Below are positions 1 through 5,416 of a stretch of 10,016 nucleotides of DNA, piece by piece; within the stretch, counting starts at the first letter, position 1; every line of letters starts with the position of its first letter. This DNA is from Synergistaceae bacterium. GTDB lineage: Bacteria; Synergistota; Synergistia; Synergistales; Aminobacteriaceae. The stretch is from positions 1 through 10,016 of the forward strand of contig JAAYJB010000292.1 in the NCBI GenBank assembly GCA_012523155.1, given 5' to 3'. The notes beneath the pieces are model-generated. The model saw only the letters and a list, made by a program, of their open reading frames with translations, did no database searches and had not been told where the DNA came from. A program made the position numbers and the translations under genes.

Positions 1-2
1 AT

Positions 3-78
3 GCGCCTGTAGCTCAGCGGATAGAGTATCGGCCTCCGGAGCCGAGGGTCTGGCGTTCGAATCGCCACAGGCGCGCCA
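3..78 (+). tRNA. tRNA-Arg (anticodon CCG)
   Basis: A complete cloverleaf can be folded by hand. The 7-bp acceptor stem pairs 3-9 with 68-74, followed by discriminator G75 and an encoded CCA at 76-78. The 4-bp D stem is 12-15/24-27. The 5-bp anticodon stem is 29-33/41-45, with a 7-nt loop that places CCG at 36-38. The variable region is 5 nt. The 5-bp T stem is 51-55/63-67 with a TTCGAAT loop. Anticodon CCG reads CGG codons, so this is an arginine tRNA. Its promoter lies left of the window. Confidence 0.96.
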
Positions 79-89
79 TAGTAAACTGT

Positions 90-113
90 AAAGCCGGGAT
101 AATTCCCGGCTTT
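90..113 (+). terminator. Hairpin terminator after tRNA-Arg
   Basis: A perfect 10-bp stem pairs 90-99 with 104-113 around a TAAT loop, 11 nt after the tRNA CCA end. The descending arm ends in TTT, and a further T-run (TTTT) follows at about 120-123. The position fits an intrinsic terminator for the tRNA. The T-tract is broken by GTGCTA, so efficiency is uncertain. Confidence 0.7.
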
Positions 114-150
114 GTGCTATTTTAACATCGGCAGGAAAGGGGCGGTGAAC

Positions 151-1338
151 GTGAGCTTCAGGGCGACCATTCTGGAGGTTCTGACATCGGACGAAAAAAA
201 GAAGAAATTCACCCTTCTCCTCTCGGGGGCAGAACTCCATCCTTCCGGCGGAGGTCAGCCCGGGGACTCGGGAACCCTCTGGGGGGAGGATTTCCGTTTC
301 CACATCGACGACACGGAAAAAAGGGATGGAGGAGTGGCTGTAACGGGAAAAGCGGAAAGGGGTTCCCCTGCACCGGGAATGGAAGTGAAAGGAGAGGCGG
401 ACCTTGAACGGCATCGCCTCCTCTCGAGAATGCACACTGGTGAGCACATCCTTTCAAGGACTCTAGAAAAGGCACACCCCGGGCTCCGGGTTTTCAAGGT
501 TGCCGTTGACAGCGTCGAAACGTCGGTGTACCTGACCTGGGAAGGTGAACTGTGCTGGGATATGCTCTTCGAAGCGGAGAAGGAAGGCAACAGGATCGTT
601 GCCGGGGACCTTCCCGTTGAAACCGTCCTGCTTTCGAAGGAGGAGGCGGAGAAACTCCCCGGCATCAAGGGCAACTGGGGCAGGATCGCCGACGAAACAA
701 TCAGGGTCGTCCGAATTCCCGGTTTTGACACTATCGCCTGCTCGGGAAGCCACGTATCCTCCACGGGAGAGGTCGGTGATCTCTTCGTGACCGGGTACCG
801 GGGAACCGCACCCGATTGGGAGATCAAGTTTACCGTGAATGGAGCCGAGATGCGCCGGGAATACAGCGAGACGGCACGAAGGCTTGTCCGCAGGATAGGC
901 TGCAGGCTGAACCAGGTGGAAAACGTATTCATCAGCCTCCAGGAGGAAAATACGGCGCTCGGAAAAATGCTCGAAAGGGCGGCACAGTTTCTTGAATTGC
1001 CCATAACCGGGTACGAATGCTGCGGATATTCCATTGGCATCTGCGTTCTTCCGGGTTTTTCCCGTGAAATGGTGGCCGCACCGGCAAGAAAATGGTCCGA
1101 GGCTCATCCCGATGCTGTCTGCATTCTCCTGCTCCCGGAGCAGGACGGAAAAAACGGATCGTTCCTCCTCTACAGGGGAAAAAGCATATCCCGGGATTTT
1201 TCTCTGTTCCTGAAAGAAACCCATGCTATCAGCGGGAGGGGAGGCGGCAGGGCTGACTGGCTGAACGGAGTGTCTCCCGTGATGAGCCCTGAAGTCTGGA
1301 TAGATGCAGTGAAAGAATATATGAACAGGCGGCCCTGA
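151..1338 (+). CDS. alaX: Alanyl-tRNA editing protein (AlaX family, DHHA1-containing)
   Basis: This is a predicted cytoplasmic trans-editing hydrolase that deacylates tRNA-Ala mischarged with Ser or Gly, backing up the AlaRS editing site. An N-terminal segment carries the family's proline/glycine motif (HPSGGGQPGDSG, about residues 31-42). The zinc-binding second-additional domain shows both signatures: HTGEH (His95, His99) and CSGSH (Cys197, His201). The C-terminal part ends in a glycine-rich GRGGGRAD motif at about residue 362, typical of DHHA1. About 395 residues and this domain set fit the long AlaX class. I chose GTG at 151 because AGGGG at 138-142 sits 8 nt upstream. GTG 145 would be too close to it, and TTG 112 lies inside the tRNA terminator stem. 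The gene follows tRNA-Arg in the same direction and converges on the TAXI gene. I see no strong promoter in the short gap, so low-level read-through from the tRNA is possible. Confidence 0.9.
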   Translation: MSFRATILEVLTSDEKKKKFTLLLSGAELHPSGGGQPGDSGTLWGEDFRFHIDDTEKRDGGVAVTGKAERGSPAPGMEVKGEADLERHRLLSRMHTGEHILSRTLEKAHPGLRVFKVAVDSVETSVYLTWEGELCWDMLFEAEKEGNRIVAGDLPVETVLLSKEEAEKLPGIKGNWGRIADETIRVVRIPGFDTIACSGSHVSSTGEVGDLFVTGYRGTAPDWEIKFTVNGAEMRREYSETARRLVRRIGCRLNQVENVFISLQEENTALGKMLERAAQFLELPITGYECCGYSIGICVLPGFSREMVAAPARKWSEAHPDAVCILLLPEQDGKNGSFLLYRGKSISRDFSLFLKETHAISGRGGGRADWLNGVSPVMSPEVWIDAVKEYMNRRP

Positions 1339-1356
1339 TCCCGGGCCGCCTGTTCA
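1322..1356. terminator. Shared GC-rich hairpin between convergent genes
   Basis: A perfect 14-bp stem pairs 1322-1335 with 1343-1356 around a 7-nt loop that includes the alaX stop codon TGA (1336-1338). The TAXI gene on the opposite strand ends at 1392. The position suits a bidirectional terminator. No T-run follows on the + strand, and only a short mixed T-rich stretch follows on the - strand. Stem strength, rather than a U-tract, would have to stop polymerase. Confidence 0.6.
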
Positions 1357-1391
1357 CCGTGATATCTGCATTCCCGCCTTGTGCTGTTTCT

Positions 1392-2354
1392 CTATTTGAA
1401 GGCCGGTACGGTCATTCCCTTTTCCGCGTAGAACTTCGCTGCTCCTGGATGGACCGGAACGGAAATTCCGTCCAGGGCGGTTTCAAGAGTGATATACTTC
1501 CCCTTTTCGTGTACTCTCTGAAGATCGGAGACGTTCTCCCAGAGTGCCCTGGTGAACCTGTACACCATATCCTGGGGCAGGGCGGCATCGCAGACAAGCA
1601 TGGCAAGCACTGCCGGAGTCTGGACGTTTCGGTCGATCCCCTGGTAGGTCCCTGCAGGGATGACGTCCTTAACAAAGAACGGTTGCTCGCCAAGCAACAC
1701 TGCCATAAAATCGTCGGTGAAGCTTACCAGGTCGATATCATGAGTGGCGGCGAGATCCGTGATGGATGAGGTCGGATATCCGGCGACCACGAATCCCACG
1801 TCGAGCTGCCCTTCCTTGAATCTCCTTGTGGTGCTGTTGAAGTCGAGAAAATCGGTGCTCATATCCGAGTATTTCAGCCCCGCGGCTTTCAGAACGGCCG
1901 ACACATCTCCAAGCACTCCCGACCCCGGCGCCCCCACAGATACCCGTTTTTCCCTGATGTCTTCAATATCGTTGATCCCGCTTTCTTTTAGGATGATACA
2001 GTGGAGATGTTCGGGATAAAGGGATGCAACGGCGCGGATATTTTCCACCTTTTCCCTGAATGGCAGTATTCCCCTTGAAGCCCAGTAGGCCACGTCGTTC
2101 TGGACCAGGGCCATTTCCACCTGGCGGGTCCCTATGAGCATGATGTTGGCAGCGGAGGCGTTTCCCGTCTCTGAAGTCACCTGAAAATCAGGCACCTTCC
2201 TGGTGACTATTTCGGCGATCCCCCCGCCGAGCGGATAGTACGTCCCCCCGGTCCCCCCGGTTGCAATGGAGATAAAGGCCTTTGCAGCCCATGACCCGGT
2301 GGAAAGGAAGACTAAAAGCAGTACGGCCAGTGTGATACGCGCAGTTTTTTTCAT
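1392..2354 (-). CDS. TAXI-family TRAP transporter solute-binding protein
   Basis: This is a predicted secreted or periplasmic binding protein of the TAXI (TRAP-associated extracytoplasmic immunogenic) family. It would deliver a small solute, often glutamate, another amino acid or a carboxylate, to a TRAP permease. Residues 1-23 form a signal peptide: a KKTAR positive start, a hydrophobic core, and a likely cut after SWA. The mature N-terminus has the family glycine/tyrosine signature (GTGGTYYPLGGG, about residues 34-45). Further on are the conserved stretches VEMALVQNDVAY and, near the C-terminus, HPGAAKFY. A length of 320 residues is normal. The start is supported by AAAGGGG about 8 nt before the ATG. 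It is a monocistronic-looking gene: its 3' end faces alaX and no permease (DctM/DctQ or fused TAXI permease) is in the window. A promoter and structured leader lie at 2418-2500. The substrate cannot be read from sequence. Confidence 0.93.
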   Translation of the reverse strand: MKKTARITLAVLLLVFLSTGSWAAKAFISIATGGTGGTYYPLGGGIAEIVTRKVPDFQVTSETGNASAANIMLIGTRQVEMALVQNDVAYWASRGILPFREKVENIRAVASLYPEHLHCIILKESGINDIEDIREKRVSVGAPGSGVLGDVSAVLKAAGLKYSDMSTDFLDFNSTTRRFKEGQLDVGFVVAGYPTSSITDLAATHDIDLVSFTDDFMAVLLGEQPFFVKDVIPAGTYQGIDRNVQTPAVLAMLVCDAALPQDMVYRFTRALWENVSDLQRVHEKGKYITLETALDGISVPVHPGAAKFYAEKGMTVPAFK

Positions 2355-2417
2355 GCGGAAGCCCCTTTCATTTCATATTGATGAAGGTATACCGCCTTTT
2401 TGAAGGAACAACTACTT

Positions 2418-2456
2418 CCCCCGCTTTGAAAGCGGGAAACCCGTTTCGAGGGGGGG
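2418..2456 (-). ncRNA. Structured 5' leader of the TAXI gene
   Basis: The predicted TAXI transcript (start near 2465) would contain this compact fold. It has an 8-bp hairpin (arms 2420-2427/2429-2436), an adjacent 5-bp hairpin GAAAC/GTTTC (2436-2440/2443-2447), and C-run 2418-2422 able to pair with the G-run 2450-2456 as an enclosing stem. It lies about 65-100 nt before the start codon and does not cover the ribosome-binding site. It might be an mRNA-stabilising or attenuating leader, or the right end of an IS-derived element. It matches no riboswitch class I recognise. Confidence 0.35.
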
Positions 2457-2471
2457 ATATCTTTCATCAAT

Positions 2472-2500
2472 AGTATAAGACCTAAAAGAAGTGTGTTCAA
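2472..2500 (-). promoter_or_regulatory. Sigma-70-type promoter for the TAXI gene
   Basis: On the minus strand, TTGAAC (2500-2495) is followed by a 17-nt spacer and TATACT (2477-2472). Immediately upstream, 2501-2525 is A/T-rich with A- and T-tracts, like an UP element. The predicted start near 2465 gives a leader of about 110 nt before the TAXI ATG. Confidence 0.6.
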
Positions 2501-2586
2501 GAAAATTTTACGTAGTTTTAATTCAATAATACAAAGTCGTTTCATGGGCTGAAGCCCATAATGGGATGCGAATATCTGTTGATTGA

Positions 2587-2615
2587 ATGACTCTTTTCTC
2601 CCCTTCAACTATAAT
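2587..2615 (+). promoter_or_regulatory. Sigma-70-type promoter for the hutP-like gene
   Basis: A perfect TATAAT lies at 2610-2615, with ATGACT (4 of 6 to TTGACA) at 2587-2592 and a 17-nt spacer. Transcription would start near 2622, giving a short leader of about 30 nt that contains AGAGGAG (2635-2641) before the start codon. Confidence 0.65.
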
Positions 2616-2651
2616 GAACCGTAGAAATCACCAGAGAGGAGCTGTTGGGCA

Positions 2652-3275
2652 GTGATATGGAAGAAGATTTTCAACACGCCGCAGGACGAACTGGAGGAAG
2701 AGACATCTGAAATGGAAACAGGGATCATCGAAGAATCGGAAGAAGAGCGGTTTCCCGAAAAGCATGGAAAAGGAAGGGATCCGGTGTCTCTTGATTTCAA
2801 CGTCAGGGGCAGAGAATGGGAGAAAGACAGGGCGGGGATCGAACTGAACCTGAAAATTCACATTGCGGACGAGAGCCAGGTCGGGCGGGCAGCACTCCTC
2901 CTTGCGGCTACCACCAGCAATGACGCGGAAGTCATTTTCAAGAAAGAGCTTGCCTCCATCGGGTGGAAATCAGTTGCCACAGAGGTGGGAGGACTTGCGG
3001 GAGACCTTCCCCAGAAGATCACCAGGGCCCTGGTAGGTGCGTCGTTGAATGCGGGCGTTGTTGAAAAAAGAAGGAACGAGATGCATGCCCTCATGCATGC
3101 TGCCCTTGAAGCCCTGGAAGGGTTCCTCTCAGTAGGTATGCTCGAGGCGAGCGTGGGTGCGAAAATCGCCATAGTCAGGAACAGCAAGTGGATCTCCGTT
3201 GCGGTCATGGGAGATACCGCCTATCATGCTGTTGCCCACCACGAGAGGTGTGGCCTCGGAGTCATGCATATCTGA
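2652..3275 (+). CDS. hutP: HutP-family RNA-binding regulator with acidic N-terminal extension
   Basis: Residues ~70-207 match the HutP fold. Bacillus HutP binds L-histidine and Mg2+ and then NAG-repeat RNA to antiterminate the hut operon. The core ends with the signature stretches HALMHAALEAL, a VGAKIAIVR strand, WISVAVMGD and CGLGVMHI. The three histidines equivalent to the Bacillus Mg2+ ligands are present: His145, His149 and His197 (HHE). The first ~65 residues are an added segment, strongly acidic between about residues 13 and 37 and without a recognisable domain. Bacillus HutP is about 150 residues; this is 207. GTG at 2652 has AGAGGAG 10 nt upstream. ATG 2712 (Met21) is a possible alternative start and would still leave an extension. 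No hut genes are nearby: rpmE follows and a TAXI gene diverges. Family assignment is firm; ligand, RNA target and regulated operon are unknown. Confidence 0.85.
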   Translation: MIWKKIFNTPQDELEEETSEMETGIIEESEEERFPEKHGKGRDPVSLDFNVRGREWEKDRAGIELNLKIHIADESQVGRAALLLAATTSNDAEVIFKKELASIGWKSVATEVGGLAGDLPQKITRALVGASLNAGVVEKRRNEMHALMHAALEALEGFLSVGMLEASVGAKIAIVRNSKWISVAVMGDTAYHAVAHHERCGLGVMHI

Positions 3276-3313
3276 AAAAACGGAAAGGGGAAAAGTGGAG
3301 ACTGAAATGACCC

Positions 3314-3342
3314 TTGCACCTCAGAAGTTCCTGTGATAAAGT
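3314..3342 (+). promoter_or_regulatory. Possible rpmE promoter
   Basis: TTGCAC (3314-3319) is followed 17 nt later by TAAAGT (3337-3342), with a TGA extended -10 element directly before it. Each box is only a partial match, so this is a weak call. It lies in the 124-bp gap between the hutP-like gene and rpmE, where a promoter is expected. Confidence 0.35.
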
Positions 3343-3355
3343 TTCTGTTTGTTTG

Positions 3356-3395
3356 GTGACAATGAACGAGTCACGATTTTTTTCGGAGGTGTCAC
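3356..3395 (+). promoter_or_regulatory. rpmE leader with alternative pairing and a T7 run
   Basis: GTGAC (3356-3360) can pair with GTCAC at 3370-3374, which is followed by T7 at 3377-3383. This makes a small terminator-like hairpin. GTGACA (3356-3361) can instead pair with TGTCAC at 3390-3395, enclosing GGAGG (3385-3389), the rpmE ribosome-binding site. The stems are short (5-6 bp). It may be a weak terminator for the hutP-like gene, an attenuator or translational switch for rpmE, or chance. Confidence 0.3.
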
Positions 3396-3399
3396 ATAG

Positions 3400-3636
3400 A
3401 TGAAAAAGGATATTCACCCGCGCTACGAGAACTGCACGGTGACGTGCGCATGCGGCAACACGTTCGAGACCCGCTCCACTGAAAAGGAAATCCGTGTGGG
3501 CGTCTGTTCTGCCTGCCATCCCTTCTACACCGGCAAAAAGGGCAGCCGTGTGCTCACTGAGGCCGGCCGGCTCGAGAAGTTCCAGAAAAAGTACCAGGGC
3601 ATCAACTACGGCCAGCGGGAAACGTCAGACCAGTAG
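3400..3636 (+). CDS. rpmE: 50S ribosomal protein L31 (zinc-binding type)
   Basis: L31 bridges the large and small ribosomal subunits. This 78-residue protein has the standard N-terminus (MKKDIHP) and four zinc-ligand cysteines: CxC at Cys16/Cys18 and CSAC at Cys36/Cys39. The HPFYTGKK core and the C-terminal [10 protein letters not shown] helix are also present. It is therefore the zinc-containing C+ form and not the zinc-free paralogue made under zinc starvation. The start is supported by GGAGG 10 nt upstream. Tandem terminators immediately follow, so it is probably transcribed alone or with limited read-through into thyX. L31 genes next to prfA clusters are common in bacteria. Confidence 0.97.
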   Translation: MKKDIHPRYENCTVTCACGNTFETRSTEKEIRVGVCSACHPFYTGKKGSRVLTEAGRLEKFQKKYQGINYGQRETSDQ

Positions 3637-3664
3637 AAGGCGGAGGCGCTGCCTCCCCTTTTTT
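3637..3664 (+). terminator. Intrinsic terminator 1 after rpmE
   Basis: It begins at the base after the rpmE stop codon. AAGG-C-GGAGGC (3637-3647) pairs with GCCTCCCCTT (3651-3660) around a GCT loop, giving 10 bp with one bulged C. A T6 run follows at 3659-3664. This is a classic strong Rho-independent terminator. Confidence 0.85.
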
Positions 3665-3677
3665 GAAAGCCGATTTT

Positions 3678-3716
3678 CAGCCGGAGCCGCCTGAAACGCG
3701 ACCCTGGCTGTTTTTT
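3678..3716 (+). terminator. Intrinsic terminator 2 after rpmE
   Basis: CAGCCGG (3678-3684) pairs with CTGGCTG (3704-3710), 7 bp including one G-T pair. T6 follows directly at 3711-3716 and a second T6 at 3720-3725 approximately. It is weaker than the first terminator because of its 19-nt loop, and it acts in tandem with it. Confidence 0.6.
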
Positions 3717-3774
3717 CATTTTTTGCGGCCTCTGCAGCGTTGGAGGCGCCAGGCAGAAAGGGGAGAAACAAAAC

Positions 3775-4476
3775 ATGACATGCCGTGTTCTTCTCATTGC
3801 GTCAACACCCTCGCCTGATTCCGTTGTGGCGGCGGCGGCAAGGCTTTGCTACAGCGATGTCTCCGCTGCTGATCTTCTAGTGGATGGATCCTCCGGGAAA
3901 AACGAAAAACTGCTGGAGCACCTCTGGAAAAGCGGTCATTTTTCCCCCTTTGAGCATGCGTCCTTCACCTTTGCCATAGACGGGCTCAGCAGGGTGGCAT
4001 CACACCAGCTTGTCAGGCACAGGATAGCCTCATTCAGCCAGCAGAGCCAGCGGTATGTGTCCATGGACAGCCCTGACGTCATAATGCCTTCGTCCATAGC
4101 CGGCAGTCCTGTATTTGCCGGGAAATTTTCGGACCTTGCAGACCAGGCACACCAGCTTTACCGCGAGATGGTGGAAGCGGGTATCCCGAAGGAGGATGCC
4201 AGGTTTATCCTGCCTCATGGATGGTCCACCCGGCTCGTTATGACCATGAATGCCCGTGAACTCCATCACTTTTTCACTCTCCGGCTTTGCCGGAGGGCGC
4301 AGTGGGAAATACGGGATCTCGCTGGAAAAATGCTTCGCGAGGTACGCCCGGCAGCGCCCCTGCTTTTCAGGACGGCCGGACCCACCTGCGTTATTTACGG
4401 GGAATGCAGGGAGATGAACCCCTGCGGAAAGCCATATGAATCTCTTGAATCCCTCCTGAACGAGGAAGAGTCCTGA
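3775..4476 (+). CDS. thyX: Flavin-dependent thymidylate synthase ThyX
   Basis: ThyX converts dUMP to dTMP using methylene-tetrahydrofolate, with FAD/NADPH as reductant, and replaces ThyA. The diagnostic ThyX motif RHRxxSxxxxSxRY is intact: Arg81-His82-Arg83, Ser86, Ser91, Arg93-Tyr94. Upstream, SPFEHASFTF (about residues 57-66) is the usual conserved segment. Downstream, ARFILPHG and LHHFFTLRLCRRAQWEIR form the dUMP/FAD-binding helix region. The length of 233 residues is typical. AGGGGAG lies about 9 nt before the ATG. It is the first gene of a tight cluster, with 1 nt separating it from yqhQ. No clear promoter can be seen between the rpmE terminators and the start; a hairpin GCCTC/GAGGC (3728-3732/3743-3747) lies in the leader. 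Confidence 0.96.
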   Translation: MTCRVLLIASTPSPDSVVAAAARLCYSDVSAADLLVDGSSGKNEKLLEHLWKSGHFSPFEHASFTFAIDGLSRVASHQLVRHRIASFSQQSQRYVSMDSPDVIMPSSIAGSPVFAGKFSDLADQAHQLYREMVEAGIPKEDARFILPHGWSTRLVMTMNARELHHFFTLRLCRRAQWEIRDLAGKMLREVRPAAPLLFRTAGPTCVIYGECREMNPCGKPYESLESLLNEEES

Positions 4477-4477
4477 G

Positions 4478-5416
4478 GTGAAGATGAAAAAAATACTGAT
4501 GCAGCTTTTTCTCCTTCTTGCTGAAGGAGCTGAAGACCGCAGGATCCCCGTAGGGGGACAGGCGGTCATAGAAGGAGTTCTCATGAAGGGGCCCGCCCAA
4601 TGGGGGCTTTCGGTAAGGAAACCTGACGGAATGATCGAAACAGAGACGTGGAGCAACCGTCCCTGGACTTCTGCCATGCCATGGAAGCTCCCCGTTATTC
4701 GCGGCGTGGTCACCATGATCGAGATGATGACGGTCGGGTTCAGGGCACTCGACAGGTCTGCCCAGATCGCCGTGGGAGAAGAGGAGAAGATCACCGCGAA
4801 GGAAATGTTTATCACCGCAGCGGTCGCAATACTTGCGGTGGTAGGGCTTTTCATAGCCCTTCCCCTGTGGCTTTCGGATCTTGCCGTAAGGGCATGGGGG
4901 ATCGGGCCTCTCGGGAAGAACATTCTCGAGGGATGCGCCCGTGGCATTGTCTTCATCGCCTATGTTGCGGGGATCGGCATGTGGAGTGAGATCCGCCGGG
5001 TATTCAGCTATCACGGCGCCGAACACAAGACCATCAACGCCTATGAGGCCGGCGCCGAAATGACTGTTGCCGGCATCAGGAATTATTCACGGATACACCC
5101 ACGCTGCGGCACATCCTTTCTGCTCATTGTTGTGGCGGTAAGCATCGTCGTTTTCTCCCTCGCCGGGCACGGCTCGATCCTCTGGCGTATCGGCAGCCGG
5201 ATCGTTCTTCTTCCCCTTGTGATGGGCATCTCCTACGAAATCATCAAGGGCGCATCCTGCGCGGGGGTGCTTGGCCGGGTCCTCATGGCTCCCGCCATGT
5301 CCTTTCAGTACATAACGACCCGTGAACCTGACGAAAGCCAGATCGAGGTTGCACTCGCCTCCCTTGAGGCTGCTCTCGGGAAAAAGCTCGGACCAGCTTC
5401 GGAGGCGGCGGAATGA
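4478..5416 (+). CDS. yqhQ: DUF1385 membrane protein, YqhQ family
   Basis: This is a conserved inner-membrane protein of unproven function (DUF1385/YqhQ, sometimes labelled a predicted metal-dependent enzyme). The N-terminal motif GGQAVIEGVLMKGP lies at about residues 26-39. Hydrophobic segments lie at about 110-133, 150-168, 211-230 and 237-255. A conserved polar motif HGAEHKTINAYE starts at His179, with His183, and HPRCGTSF includes Cys210. These His/Cys/Glu residues are the likely functional site. GTG at 4478 has AGGAAGAG 7 nt upstream inside thyX. ATG 4484 is an alternative, with GAGGTG only 3 nt before it. It lies 1 nt after thyX and overlaps prfA by 4 bp (ATGA), so translation is probably coupled to both. 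In many bacteria it sits beside prfA/prmC as here, but I cannot infer a reaction. Confidence 0.9.
   Translation: MKMKKILMQLFLLLAEGAEDRRIPVGGQAVIEGVLMKGPAQWGLSVRKPDGMIETETWSNRPWTSAMPWKLPVIRGVVTMIEMMTVGFRALDRSAQIAVGEEEKITAKEMFITAAVAILAVVGLFIALPLWLSDLAVRAWGIGPLGKNILEGCARGIVFIAYVAGIGMWSEIRRVFSYHGAEHKTINAYEAGAEMTVAGIRNYSRIHPRCGTSFLLIVVAVSIVVFSLAGHGSILWRIGSRIVLLPLVMGISYEIIKGASCAGVLGRVLMAPAMSFQYITTREPDESQIEVALASLEAALGKKLGPASEAAE

Larger units (their letters stand above)
2402..2570 (-). mobile_element. Possible non-autonomous IS200/IS605-like remnant (about 170 bp)
   Basis: A hairpin-bounded, AT-rich segment sits between the divergent TAXI and hutP-like genes; 59 of the 80 bases at 2461-2540 are A or T. 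On the - strand one side has a 6-bp hairpin with a TTCA loop (2559-2544), followed by GAAACG. The other side has a compact structure of 8-bp arms (2436-2429 / 2427-2420) flanked by G/C runs and followed by GGAAGTAGTTGTTC. Paired subterminal hairpins and a G-run ahead of AGTAGTT resemble, from memory, the ends of TnpB/IS200-type elements and their derived palindrome-associated miniatures. No transposase or TnpB reading frame is inside. The boundaries are approximate. The alternative is ordinary promoter and leader structure. Confidence 0.35.

Noticed and set aside
255..1040. Long open frame on the minus strand opposite alaX
   Set aside because: It is a shadow of a GC-rich gene with clear AlaX motifs on the plus strand. 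The minus-strand product has low-complexity Ser/Pro/Arg content, no motif and no ribosome-binding site.
2622..2652. NAG triplets in the hutP leader as a HutP binding array (CAG 2632, GAG 2639 at 7-nt period)
   Set aside because: Only two triplets fit the 7-nt period; the neighbouring expected positions do not. The AG-rich run is explained by the ribosome-binding site.
3081..3100. Two ATGCATGC copies 12 bp apart inside the hutP-like gene
   Set aside because: They encode the repeated M-H-A pattern of the conserved HutP helix that carries the metal-ligand histidines, so protein constraint explains them.
4030..4956. Minus-strand open frame of about 300 codons across thyX and yqhQ
   Set aside because: It lies opposite two well-recognised genes, has no recognisable domain, and its composition is typical of antisense frames.
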